Part shown: one piece after another, positions 51,566 through 59,740 of the stretch
Layout: each line of letters begins with the position of its first letter
Position numbering within the stretch: position 1 is the stretch's first letter
Assembly (NCBI GenBank): GCA_964601225.1
Contig: CAZRMM010000001.1
Location: 62,001 to 126,000 of the forward strand
Length of the DNA: 64,000 nucleotides
From: CAYRGC01 sp964601225
GTDB lineage: Bacteria > Patescibacteriota > Gracilibacteria > Peribacterales > Peribacteraceae
Reading direction: 5' to 3'
Program-made: the position numbers and the translations under genes
The notes under the pieces: generated by a model
The model's database searches: none
What the model was told of the DNA's origin: nothing
The model's input: only the letters and a program-made list of their open reading frames with translations

Positions 51566-52537
51566 ATGCTCAATTTCTCCCCGACCGAGACTGCTCATCC
51601 CGCGAGCAGTCAGGAATCCGGTAGCGTCATTACCGGTAAAAAAATGGCGGCCCTTGCCACGGCACTGGCGCTTTCTCTCGGCAAAATTCTTGGTCAGGAG
51701 CAGCTGCCGCAACCCACTCCGATTCCTCCGGCTCCCCCTCCCCTGAAGAAAAAAGACGACCCCGGTGTAACCTTTCTCCCGAAGCACTGCATCGATGAAC
51801 TCGTACAGCGCAGCGGCGACCCGCATTTCCCGACGCGCGACGCTGCTACAAGGGATTTGCAACACTATTTCAGTACCCATGCCGATCGTGAGGGCATGAT
51901 GCACTTCCTCAAAATAGGCTTGTCTTCGGACGATCTGGAAATCCGGCGGCGAACCGAGTTGGTTTCGGAACGGACCGCCGATCGCATCCGCGATACGATC
52001 CTGGAAACACCCGACTGCAAGAAAGACATTGCGTATCTCTCTTCGCTGCTTCCCGAAGGCTTGCCGCGCGTCCCCTGGGTGGATTCATTTCAAAAATATG
52101 AGCCTGCTGCACAGAAACTGTTTGAAATGACGGGCATACCCGCCCATCCTCTCATGCATCACTCCATGGCGAACGGTGCGCACCTCCCCCGACAAGATGT
52201 TCCGGGAGATCCCTACCCCACATACACGCATGGCATGCGCGTCGTCCTGGAATCCATCGCGAAAAAAGAAGTGCACGGTTATTTCTTCCGTTCCGATCGG
52301 GCAGAAGCAAAATCCGAAGCGGAGAGGCGCATCCGGGAACTCTTAGAGCTGCAATTGTTCGGCGAAGAAAATTGGCGGCAATCCCTCAGGCTCCCGCCGG
52401 CGCGACCGAAGAAAGAGCAAAATCCCGGCCCCCAACTGCAAGCGAATCCGCCGCCGCCCGGGAGCATGAGCATGCGGAGCATCCTGAAACATCAGGAACG
52501 GAAAATGCTGCTCCGACCGCTCCTGCCGATGATGTGA
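51566..52537 (+). CDS. Unknown 323-aa protein with Pro-rich segments
   Basis: A polar N-terminus (about 1-25), a weak hydrophobic stretch (27-42), a Pro-rich linker (PTPIPPAPPPLKKKDD), then a mainly helical domain (70-280) with His-rich MHHSMANGAHLP, and a Pro-rich tail. The hydrophobic stretch may be a signal anchor. No family recognised. The next gene starts 49 bp downstream. Confidence 0.65.
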   Translation: MLNFSPTETAHPASSQESGSVITGKKMAALATALALSLGKILGQEQLPQPTPIPPAPPPLKKKDDPGVTFLPKHCIDELVQRSGDPHFPTRDAATRDLQHYFSTHADREGMMHFLKIGLSSDDLEIRRRTELVSERTADRIRDTILETPDCKKDIAYLSSLLPEGLPRVPWVDSFQKYEPAAQKLFEMTGIPAHPLMHHSMANGAHLPRQDVPGDPYPTYTHGMRVVLESIAKKEVHGYFFRSDRAEAKSEAERRIRELLELQLFGEENWRQSLRLPPARPKKEQNPGPQLQANPPPPGSMSMRSILKHQERKMLLRPLLPMM

Positions 52538-52586
52538 TGCGGGCAACTTTTTCGTCGCCGCCGCGTCGCTTCGTTCTCGACGAGAC

Positions 52587-52955
52587 ATGATGATTGCCCG
52601 GCAGGGAGCCGCGGAGTATAACGCCACCATGATCAAGAGCGAATCACAACAAGACGGCAACCCCGAAATCCCCTGGGTGGAACAGCCGCATGTCGCAGAC
52701 CTCCTGCGCGCACTTCGTCAGATGGGCAACAGGGATGCCCCGGAAATCGTCTCCCTTCCGGGCGGTCGGACACGGACGGTGAACGACGTCATCCGGGAAA
52801 TCGAACAGGGAACGCCGGAAGGCCGGCGATACGTCGAGCTCGATCGGGAAGCGCAAGCGAGGTTGGCGGGGATGGAACAGGAAAAGAAGGCAGAAACGGG
52901 GATAATCCGGAGAACCCTTCAGCAATTGGGCCGACTGTTCGGACGGATTTCGTAA
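52587..52955 (+). CDS. Unknown small polar protein
   Basis: A 122-aa reading frame (start at 52587; an ATG at 52629 would give 108 aa). Polar with helical C-terminal half (RRYVELDREAQARLAGMEQEKKAE). A segment VSLPGGRTRTVNDVIREIEQGTPEGRRYVE looks like a compact helix-turn unit. No family recognised. It probably shares a transcript with the 51566-52537 gene. Confidence 0.55.
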   Translation: MMIARQGAAEYNATMIKSESQQDGNPEIPWVEQPHVADLLRALRQMGNRDAPEIVSLPGGRTRTVNDVIREIEQGTPEGRRYVELDREAQARLAGMEQEKKAETGIIRRTLQQLGRLFGRIS

Positions 52956-53032
52956 GGAATCCGCTTGGCCTCGCGCGTGAAGGCTGATGAAGCCTTCTCT
53001 CTGCGAAGCACATTCACGTACAATCGACGTAC

Positions 53033-53138
53033 GCCGACGTGGCGGAATGGCAGACGCCCTTCGTCGTCGCTCACGGTACAGCCGATCTCTTCGCATCAAC
53101 GTTTTCTTTCTTACAAACACTTCTTGCCGAAGTGGCGG
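53033..53138 (+). repeat. Two truncated tRNA-Leu 5' copies
   Basis: Copy 1 (53033-53057) repeats the first 25 nt of tRNA-Leu with one change in the acceptor (GCCGACG). Copy 2 (53126-53138) repeats the first 13 nt exactly. They lie 171 and 78 bp upstream of the real gene. Copy 1 continues into CCTTCGTCGTCG and copy 2 into CCTTCGACAGG, both wording of REP-like palindromes. CCGAAG of copy 2 can pair with CTTCGG at 53175-53180. Confidence 0.85.
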
Positions 53139-53203
53139 CCCTTCGACAGGCTCAGGACCGCTCGCTGATATATACTTCGGTTGATCGATCTTTCGTTTTC
53201 ATT

Positions 53204-53287
53204 GCCGAAGTGGCGGAATGGCAGACGCGCACGACTCAAAATCGTGTACCGCAAGGTGTGAGGGTTCGAGTCCCTCCTTCGGCACCA
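53204..53287 (+). tRNA. tRNA-Leu (anticodon CAA)
   Basis: Acceptor GCCGAAG/CTTCGGC, D arm TGGCGGAATGGCAGACGC, anticodon arm CACGA-CTCAAAA-TCGTG, a short variable arm, T arm GAGGG-TTCGAGT-CCCTC. CAA decodes TTG. Discriminator A is at 53284 and CCA is encoded (53285-53287). Confidence 0.96.
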
Positions 53288-53296
53288 GAAAAAACG

Positions 53297-53432
53297 ACTT
53301 CTCGACCCGGAAGGACCTTGGATCTACGAAAGGAGGGGCGAGAAGTTTACCCTGAGCGACGACGAGCGAAGCGAGGAGGAGACGAAGGGAGTCCCTCCTT
53401 CGGCGCCATCCCTCGACAAGCTCGAGATGACG
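53297..53432. repeat. Hairpin, tRNA-Leu 3' copy and REP-like palindromes
   Basis: After the tRNA come an inverted repeat ACTTCTCGACCC/GGGGCGAGAAGT (53297-53346) and a REP-like palindrome CCCTGAGC...GAAGGG (53350-53389). Next is a 20-bp copy of the tRNA-Leu 3' end (53389-53408) with one change (CGGCGCC for CGGCACC). Another palindrome, CTCGACAAGCTCGAGATGAC, ends the stretch. The 3' copy lies 121 bp from the original. Confidence 0.75.
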
Positions 53433-53451
53433 CAGAAAGGACACAATACCG

Positions 53452-54486
53452 TTATTCGCAGGACCCCAGCCCCGCGGCCAAGCGCTCGTCGCAGTTTTTC
53501 AGGGTCAGGAGGGTTTCGTAGGAGGTCGATTCCTTCGTCGTGACGTTCGCACGGAGGCGATAGATCATCTCGGCCATCTCGCCCCGCGAAATCGCCTGAT
53601 CGAAGCGAGTGACGGACTTGGGGATAGAATGGCGGTCCGACAGGGCCCGAATGTACGGCTCGAACCAAGGGTGCTCCCCGGAATGTCCGTCCGTGCACGG
53701 CACGGTCACGCAGTCGGGCGGCTTCATGAGACCGAGGCTGCTCGCGAGGATTTTGGCCGCCTCGACGAAATTGATGGACTGCGCGGGCTTGAAGGTCCCG
53801 TCGGGATAGCCGGCGATGAGCTTGTTCGCATATGCGTGGCACACGTATCGCAGGAACCATTCGGAAGCCGCGATGTCGGAGAACACGGGATCGACGCACT
53901 TGTTGATCGCCTCCTGGGAAGACAGCGACAGCGTCATGATCTTCGTGAATTCGGCGCGATTGATCGGGTTCCCCGGCAAAAACGTGCCATCGGGATACCC
54001 CGCCACGACCCCCTCTCTGTGCACGTACCGTATGGCATCGGCAAAGACGTCCTCGTCGTGAACATCCGTGAACGAGCCGCTCGCACCGGCATCGATCGGC
54101 AGGATGAACGGTGCGCCGCAGGTGGCATTCGTGATATCCATGGTCTTGGGGTCCTGCGGACACACCCGGACCTCAAGCATTCCCTTACCCGTAGCTCCGG
54201 GAGCGCGAATCGTCCTGCTGAACCCGCGCAGAACCTTCGTATCATCATTGCGCACTTCGACGCTGCCGCTGCTCCAGGCAAGGCCGCTGTCGTTGAGGAA
54301 TAATTGATACGAAATCAGGGCGCGGGGAGCTGCTTCCGACAAGGTGACGGTCACTTCCTCAAAGTCATCGCTCAAGACGACGCCCTTGATCGTGATCCCC
54401 CCTGCCGCGGACGAGGCGGCAACGAGGAAGAACGCAGCCGCGGCCAGGAGTCCGAAACGATGGGGAAGGCGGAGCGAAAAAGGCAC
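53452..54486 (-). CDS. S-layer homology (SLH) domain protein
   Basis: A 344-aa secreted protein with signal peptide (about 1-28) and a beta-sandwich-like region (30-125). Two clear SLH domains follow (about 138-183 and 200-245, each with VAGYPDGTF or IAGYPDGTF and a preceding FTDV/FSDI), plus a degenerate third one to about residue 315. SLH domains bind pyruvylated cell-wall polymers and anchor proteins to the envelope. The C-terminus ends in a short Cys-containing tail. Likely a surface-layer-associated protein. Confidence 0.92.
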   Translation of the reverse strand: MPFSLRLPHRFGLLAAAAFFLVAASSAAGGITIKGVVLSDDFEEVTVTLSEAAPRALISYQLFLNDSGLAWSSGSVEVRNDDTKVLRGFSRTIRAPGATGKGMLEVRVCPQDPKTMDITNATCGAPFILPIDAGASGSFTDVHDEDVFADAIRYVHREGVVAGYPDGTFLPGNPINRAEFTKIMTLSLSSQEAINKCVDPVFSDIAASEWFLRYVCHAYANKLIAGYPDGTFKPAQSINFVEAAKILASSLGLMKPPDCVTVPCTDGHSGEHPWFEPYIRALSDRHSIPKSVTRFDQAISRGEMAEMIYRLRANVTTKESTSYETLLTLKNCDERLAAGLGSCE

Positions 54487-54570
54487 CCGAGGAGTCTACC
54501 CCTCGGACCCCTCTCGAAAAAGCGGCGCGGCAGCGGTTTTCGTGGTACGATGCGATCACCGTTTTTACGC

Positions 54571-55932
54571 ATGCAGAAGTATCAAACCTTCACCTTCGTT
54601 TCCTACGCCTGCTTTCCCGAGGAGGGCCGGATCGAGCTCGACTACGCCCTTCGGGACCCCGAGGACGGAGGCAACCCCGTAGAGTTCACCGAAACCCTCA
54701 GCTTCCCCCCGATCGCGTCGTGGGACGGGTCGCGCGAGGAGGAGCTGAATCGTGCCCTGTTCCAACTGCACCTCATCGGCGGCATCAGTTACTACAAGAC
54801 GTGTCTCCCGAAACGTATCGAGGTGGGCAGCGGCCAATTGACGAACGCACAAGCCGCTTTCTGGAACACGGTCTACGAGAACGGACTCGGCGAGTTCTTC
54901 TATCGCAATGAGATCGACTTTCATGACCTCATCAAATTTCCGGCCCTCGCGACGGAAGAACAGAAACCCTTCATCCCCTCCGAGGAAGGGCCCACCGGCG
55001 ACCGCTGTTTGGTCCCCATTGGCGGCGGAAAGGACTCGCTCGTCACGATCAAGCTCCTCCAAAAACATCGTATTCCCGTCACGCTGCTGCGCATCGGCAG
55101 CCATCCGGTCATCACGGCCCAAGCCGTCGCTGCCGGCTTGCCGCTCCTCGAGGTGAAGCGCGCGCTCTCCGCACATCTCTTCGACCTCAACGCCCAGGGC
55201 GCCCTCAACGGCCACGTGCCGATCACGGCCTACTTGAACATGCTCGCGCTCGTCCTTGCGATCCTGCGCGGCGACACTGCCGTCGTTTTCAGCAACGAAC
55301 GCAGCGCAAACGAAGGCAACGTGGAGTACCTCGGGATGGAGATCAATCACCAGTGGAGCAAGTCTGTCGCGTTCGAGCGAATGCTGCAGGAACAAGTGCG
55401 CGCATTCTCCGAGGTCGAAATATTCAGTCTGCTCCGTCCTCTATCGGAACTCCGCATCACCCAGATATTTACGGGACATCCTCAGTATCTGCCGCTTGCG
55501 ACGAGCTGCAATGAGAATTGGAAAATTCTCGCCAAGAGCAAGAAGCTCTCGGGAGGCCTCTGGTGCGGCCAGTGCCCAAAGTGCGCGTTCGTCTACGCCA
55601 TGCTCGCGGCGTTCCTGCCGCGCGCGGAGACAGGAAAACTCTTTTGCAAGGACCTCTTCGCGGACGCGGCGCTGCTCCCCCTCTACAAGGAACTCCTGGG
55701 CCTCGAGGGCTTCAAGCCGTTCGAGTGCGTGGGCACGAGCGATGAGACGAAGGCGGCCTTCCTCCTCGCGCACGAGCGCGGGGACGCGGAGGAAACCGCA
55801 GCTATGAAACTCTTCGTAAAGGACGTTCTCCCCATGATCAAGGATGGGAAGGCGCTGGTCGAACGGACGCTGGCCGCTTCCGGCGAGCACGCGATTCCCG
55901 ACCGCTTCGCGACGATTCCCGCCCTGGCCTGA
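54571..55932 (+). CDS. murL: UDP-MurNAc-L-Ala-L-Glu epimerase MurL
   Basis: Inverts the terminal L-Glu of UDP-MurNAc-L-Ala-L-Glu to D-Glu using ATP. 453 aa from the ATG at 54571; the frame further upstream is non-coding. It has the PP-loop-type GGGKDS at 151-156, NERSAN at 242-247, NHQWSKSVAFE, LRPLSELRITQIF, SCNENWKI and WCGQCPKC at 331-338, all typical of MurL. It ends 2 bp before murD, so they are co-translated. This is the MurL/MurD2 route known from Xanthomonas, an alternative to MurI plus MurD. Confidence 0.88.
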   Translation: MQKYQTFTFVSYACFPEEGRIELDYALRDPEDGGNPVEFTETLSFPPIASWDGSREEELNRALFQLHLIGGISYYKTCLPKRIEVGSGQLTNAQAAFWNTVYENGLGEFFYRNEIDFHDLIKFPALATEEQKPFIPSEEGPTGDRCLVPIGGGKDSLVTIKLLQKHRIPVTLLRIGSHPVITAQAVAAGLPLLEVKRALSAHLFDLNAQGALNGHVPITAYLNMLALVLAILRGDTAVVFSNERSANEGNVEYLGMEINHQWSKSVAFERMLQEQVRAFSEVEIFSLLRPLSELRITQIFTGHPQYLPLATSCNENWKILAKSKKLSGGLWCGQCPKCAFVYAMLAAFLPRAETGKLFCKDLFADAALLPLYKELLGLEGFKPFECVGTSDETKAAFLLAHERGDAEETAAMKLFVKDVLPMIKDGKALVERTLAASGEHAIPDRFATIPALA

Positions 55933-55934
55933 CC

Positions 55935-57269
55935 ATGCGCATCGCCGACCTCGACGGCAAGCGTGTCTGCATCCTCGGGTTCGGAAAAGAGGGACGTGCC
56001 GCGCTCGCGGCGTTGCGACTGCACGCTCCTCGCGCTTCCGTCGTAGTCGCGGACCGCAATCCGGCCTCCGAACCGGGCTCATCGCATCCCGTGCTCTTCA
56101 TCGGCGGTGAGGATTACCTGGCGAAGATCCCCGCCGCGGACGTCGTCATTAAGTCTCCCGGTATCAAGCCGGAACCTCGGATTGAACGCTGGCGTACGGA
56201 GGGCAAGCTCACCTCGGCGACCGCGCTCTTCGTGGAGGAAGCGATTGCCAAGGGCGCCCTCCTCGTCGGCGTCACGGGCTCAAAAGGAAAGAGTACCACC
56301 TCGAGCCTCATCTTCGCGATGCTCGAGGCTTCCGGGAAGGACGTTTCGCTCGTGGGAAACATCGGCGAACCGAGCATCGCACACCTCGACGAGGCCAAGC
56401 CGGGCAAAGTCTTCGTACTCGAAATGAGCAGCTACCAACTCATGGAGCTCACGCGCTCCCCGGAGATCGCCGTCGTCACGAGCTTCTTCCCGGACCACCT
56501 CGATTATCACGGCTCGCTTGAGGCCTACCGCGATGCCAAGGCGAACATCGTGCGACTGCAGCGGTCGGAAAACGTCGTGTTCTACGCGGCGGAATCGGAA
56601 GGGTCGAAATGGATCGCCGACCACAGTCCCGGTGAGCGGATCCCCTTCTCCGCAGAGGAATGCCCCGTGCAGCTCACGGAGACGAATCTCCTCGGCGAAC
56701 ACAACCGCAGCAACATCGCCGGCGCGTACAAGGCGGCACTCCGCGCGGGCGCCGTTCCGGCGAAGGCGGTCGCGGCCATCAAGGCATTCCGTCCGCTCCC
56801 TCACCGTCTGCAGTCACTCGGTGCGCATCACGGCATCGAATGGATCGACGACGCGATCTCCACGACGCCCGAGTCCACGATCGCGGCGCTGGACGCCCTC
56901 GGCGACCGCGTGAAGACGATCATCTTGGGGGGGCAGGACCGCGGCTACGACTTCGGAGAACTTGCGCAGCGCCTGAAGCGCTCCGCGGTGTCGACCGTGA
57001 TCCTCTTCCCGGGCTCCGGCCCCCGCATCCGCGAGGCGATCGAAGCGGCAACGGTGCCCGTGACGATCGTCGACGCCGACACGATGGAGGACGCCGTGCG
57101 CATCGCCCGTGAACAAACCCCTGCAACCCGCAACCCGCAACTCGACACCCGACACCCGACACTCGACACTCCCCTCGTCCTCCTCTCCACCGCCTCCCCC
57201 AGCTACAATATGTTCAAGAACTTCGAAGAGAAGGGCGACCGTTTCCGAGAGTGCGTTCTGGCAAAATAA
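55935..57269 (+). CDS. murD: MurD-type ligase, probably L-Glu specific (MurD2)
   Basis: Adds glutamate to UDP-MurNAc-L-Ala. The 444-aa protein has an N-terminal Rossmann domain, the ATP loop GVTGSKGKSTT at 112-122, the Mur-ligase signature region EMSSYQLME, FPDHLDYHGS, EHNRSNIAGA and FRPLPHRLQ. Because its partner is MurL, the likely substrate is L-Glu rather than D-Glu. Residues about 394-411 (QTPATRNPQLDTRHPTLDT) are an insertion encoded by a heptamer word repeat, in a surface loop before the final strand PLVLLS. Confidence 0.92.
   Translation: MRIADLDGKRVCILGFGKEGRAALAALRLHAPRASVVVADRNPASEPGSSHPVLFIGGEDYLAKIPAADVVIKSPGIKPEPRIERWRTEGKLTSATALFVEEAIAKGALLVGVTGSKGKSTTSSLIFAMLEASGKDVSLVGNIGEPSIAHLDEAKPGKVFVLEMSSYQLMELTRSPEIAVVTSFFPDHLDYHGSLEAYRDAKANIVRLQRSENVVFYAAESEGSKWIADHSPGERIPFSAEECPVQLTETNLLGEHNRSNIAGAYKAALRAGAVPAKAVAAIKAFRPLPHRLQSLGAHHGIEWIDDAISTTPESTIAALDALGDRVKTIILGGQDRGYDFGELAQRLKRSAVSTVILFPGSGPRIREAIEAATVPVTIVDADTMEDAVRIAREQTPATRNPQLDTRHPTLDTPLVLLSTASPSYNMFKNFEEKGDRFRECVLAK
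57121..57171. repeat. Heptamer tract inside the murD coding region
   Basis: Seven consecutive 7-bp words run as TGCAACC, CGCAACC, CGCAACT, CGACACC, CGACACC, CGACACT, CGACACT. Because 7 is not a multiple of 3 the words are read in rotating frames, yet the reading frame stays open. No opposing arm is present. Confidence 0.9.
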
Positions 57270-57293
57270 GCCGTTTTCCGCTATACTGAGCGG

Positions 57294-57851
57294 ATGATCC
57301 GCAACGGATACCCGCGTCTCCTCGGCTTCGTTTTCTGCTCCGTCCTGGCGTACTTGCTGTATGCCCTCGGTCTGTTTGACGAAATACACGCTCATGTGAA
57401 CGGTTACGGGTACGTATCGGTCTTTATTGCCGGCATTCTGTTCAGCTACGGATTTACGACCCCGTTCGCCATTCCGTTGTTCCTTGAAATGGGATCGGAC
57501 GTGAATGTTCTCGTGGCTGCACCTCTTGCGGGGGCCGGCGCGCTCCTTGCCGATTTCTTCATTCTCTCTGTCCTGCGATATTCCGTCTTCCATGAAGAAA
57601 TCGTTCGCCTGCGGATGACCATCGTCGCCCGCCGCATTCACGACCTTCTGCATCACGAGCTGGTGACGGAACGCATCCGATCCCTTCTGCTCTGGAGTAT
57701 TGCCGGACTCGTGATCGCCTCCCCGCTTCCCGACGAAATCGGCGTCGCACTCATCAGCGGCATCGCCGACGTGGATCCGAAGAAATTCGCCGCGCTCTGT
57801 TTCGCACTCAATACCCTCGGCATAGCGTTCTTCCTTCTTGCCGGCCGCTGA
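57294..57851 (+). CDS. Small polytopic membrane protein (DedA-like features)
   Basis: A 185-aa protein with about five hydrophobic segments. FFI..LRYSVFHEE, the charged helix RRIHDLLHHELV and the sequence IASPLPDEIGVALISGIA are reminiscent of small SNARE-associated/DedA-like proteins (SPLPDE.G motif), which are linked to lipid or undecaprenyl-phosphate flipping. It starts 24 bp after murD, so a cell-envelope role is plausible. The family call is tentative. Confidence 0.6.
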   Translation: MIRNGYPRLLGFVFCSVLAYLLYALGLFDEIHAHVNGYGYVSVFIAGILFSYGFTTPFAIPLFLEMGSDVNVLVAAPLAGAGALLADFFILSVLRYSVFHEEIVRLRMTIVARRIHDLLHHELVTERIRSLLLWSIAGLVIASPLPDEIGVALISGIADVDPKKFAALCFALNTLGIAFFLLAGR

Positions 57852-57854
57852 GAA

Positions 57855-58376
57855 TCACGCCGCTTTGCCCGAACCGTCGCCGACTTTCACCTTGGCGGGA
57901 CGCAGCACTTTGCCGTCGATTTCATACCCGTCCTCAAACACGTCCGTCACCTCCCCTTCTTTTCCGGGGCCGACGGTGAGAACTTCGTGCTTCGCCGTAT
58001 CCACCTGCGCGCCGAGTACGTTCATTCTCCGCAGTCCAAGATCGCTGAGTACCCGGAAAAATTCCTGTTCGATCGCGAGGACTCCCTTCACCCATTCGTC
58101 ATCTTTTCGATCTTTCGGCAAATGATCCACGGCTCTGCGGAAATGATCGAGAACGGGCAAAAGCATCTTTACAACGTTCTCCGTCGCAAAGCGTCCAAGC
58201 TCGTCCCGATCTCGTTGCATGCGCCCCTTGGCATTCTGCAGATCGGCCTGGGCGCGCGCAGCCATGTCCGTAAGCTTCTGCACCTGCGCCGTGAGATCGG
58301 CCACTTGTTTCCGGAGAACCGCGAGTTCGTCGGAACCGGGAGATGCCGCCGATGCCGGATCGACCGAAGAATTCAT
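57855..58376 (-). CDS. grpE: Nucleotide exchange factor GrpE
   Basis: Releases ADP from the DnaK chaperone. 173 aa when started at the ATG at 58376 (MNSSVDPASAAS). A long N-terminal coiled coil (ELAVLRKQVADLTAQVQKL), the conserved NVVKMLLPVLDHFRRAVDH segment, then the C-terminal beta wing GLRRMNVLGAQVDTAKHEVL and EGYEIDGKVLRPAKV-like end are typical. Length is normal for a reduced bacterium. dnaK and dnaJ are not in this window. Confidence 0.93.
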   Translation of the reverse strand: MNSSVDPASAASPGSDELAVLRKQVADLTAQVQKLTDMAARAQADLQNAKGRMQRDRDELGRFATENVVKMLLPVLDHFRRAVDHLPKDRKDDEWVKGVLAIEQEFFRVLSDLGLRRMNVLGAQVDTAKHEVLTVGPGKEGEVTDVFEDGYEIDGKVLRPAKVKVGDGSGKAA

Positions 58377-58451
58377 GCACGCATCGTACCAGAGACGATT
58401 TTCCCTCCCAAACACTCGGCGCCGTCCTTCCTTCGCTGTATACTGGAACCG

Positions 58452-59627
58452 ATGAACGCTCAGCATCACGATTGCTGCGAATGTGCGGAAACGCCGGCTG
58501 CCCAAAAATGGGCGGAGGCGTTCGCGATGCTGCTCCTCGTCATCATGATCGGCTTCGTCGCCCACGCGCTCGGCCTCACGGAGTTGACCGCAAGTGTCGG
58601 AGGAGCGGCGACCCTTGGAGGTGCCGCTTTTGTAGGGCTGGTTGCCGCCAGTTCCACCTGCCTCGCCGCCGTAGGAGGACTGCTGCTCTCCGTCTCCGCC
58701 ACCTGGGTCCAGGGAAACACGGATGCCACGCGCTGGCACAAAGCCCAACCCTTACTTCTTTTTAACGCAGGGCGTCTTGCCGGATACTTCCTGCTCGGGG
58801 GCGCCGTGGGGCTGCTGGGACAAGCCATTTCTCCCTCCGTGCGAGCAACCGGCGTCCTCATGGTCGTCGTCGCCGCAGTGATGCTCTGGCTCGGCCTCCG
58901 TATGCTGGAACTTCTGCCGAAATCCGCCTGCAAATTGCCGCAACACACCATGGTTGGGCGACGTATCGCAAAATTAACGAGCGCCCCGGGTCCCCTGACA
59001 CCCTTGGTCTTGGGAGCGCTTACGTTCTTCTTGCCATGCGGCTTCACGCAATCGATGCAGTTAACGGCGCTGACCACCCATAGTTTCGTACAAGGCGGAC
59101 TCCTGATGCTCGCCTTTGCGCTGGGGACTCTCCCCGCCCTTCTCGGAATCAGCGTCCTCAGCACCACCTTTACGGGAAATACCGCGCGCGGCTTCTTCCG
59201 CTTCGCGGGGGCGGCCGCGGTCGTCCTTGGACTTCTTAATTTGAAAAGCGGTCTGCTGCAGACCGGCGTCGACGTTGAGGGAACACTCGCACGGGCATTC
59301 GGCCGTCAAACCGTCCAGGTCACTGACGATGCGCATGTCGTGATCGATGCGCAGGGACGCCAGATTATCAATCTGGCCGTCAGCGACCTAGGTTATTCCC
59401 CCAGCTCCATCACCATCGACGCCGGCAAACCCACCTGGGTCTACGCCACCGCGCAATCGGCGCTCAAGGGCTGCGCCACGTTCCTCACGGCACCCGCCTA
59501 TAATCTCTCAACCCCCGTAAAAGTAGGCGGGAATTGGCTTGGCCCCATTGAGAACCCGCAAAGAGACTTCGTCCTTACCTGTTCCATGGGCATGCTCCGC
59601 GCCGACGTTCACGTGCGGAGAGGCTGA
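58452..59627 (+). CDS. TauE/SafE (DsbD-like) membrane protein fused to a cupredoxin domain
   Basis: 391 aa from the ATG at 58452. The N-terminus carries a CCEC cluster. Six to seven helices with STCLAAVGG and LPCGFTQSM resemble the Cys pairs of DsbD/UreH-type TauE/SafE proteins that pass electrons or metals. The C-terminal domain (about 285-391) is a beta-rich cupredoxin with Cys GC...LTCSMGM, the position of copper ligands (Cys, Met). Such fusions are usually tied to copper handling. No other copper gene is in the window. Confidence 0.8.
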   Translation: MNAQHHDCCECAETPAAQKWAEAFAMLLLVIMIGFVAHALGLTELTASVGGAATLGGAAFVGLVAASSTCLAAVGGLLLSVSATWVQGNTDATRWHKAQPLLLFNAGRLAGYFLLGGAVGLLGQAISPSVRATGVLMVVVAAVMLWLGLRMLELLPKSACKLPQHTMVGRRIAKLTSAPGPLTPLVLGALTFFLPCGFTQSMQLTALTTHSFVQGGLLMLAFALGTLPALLGISVLSTTFTGNTARGFFRFAGAAAVVLGLLNLKSGLLQTGVDVEGTLARAFGRQTVQVTDDAHVVIDAQGRQIINLAVSDLGYSPSSITIDAGKPTWVYATAQSALKGCATFLTAPAYNLSTPVKVGGNWLGPIENPQRDFVLTCSMGMLRADVHVRRG

Positions 59628-59740
59628 CACTCCTTCACTTCAGTTCCCCTGAAATTCCCTGACGCAACTGAGGAAATTTTTTCGCAGCCGAGTTTCGACC
59701 TCCTTCGGGGAGGCAGAAGCTCCGCACTCTCGTTTACGGT

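Noticed and set aside
50735..51904. 389-aa minus-strand frame
   Set aside because: Antisense to the FkbM gene and part of the next gene.
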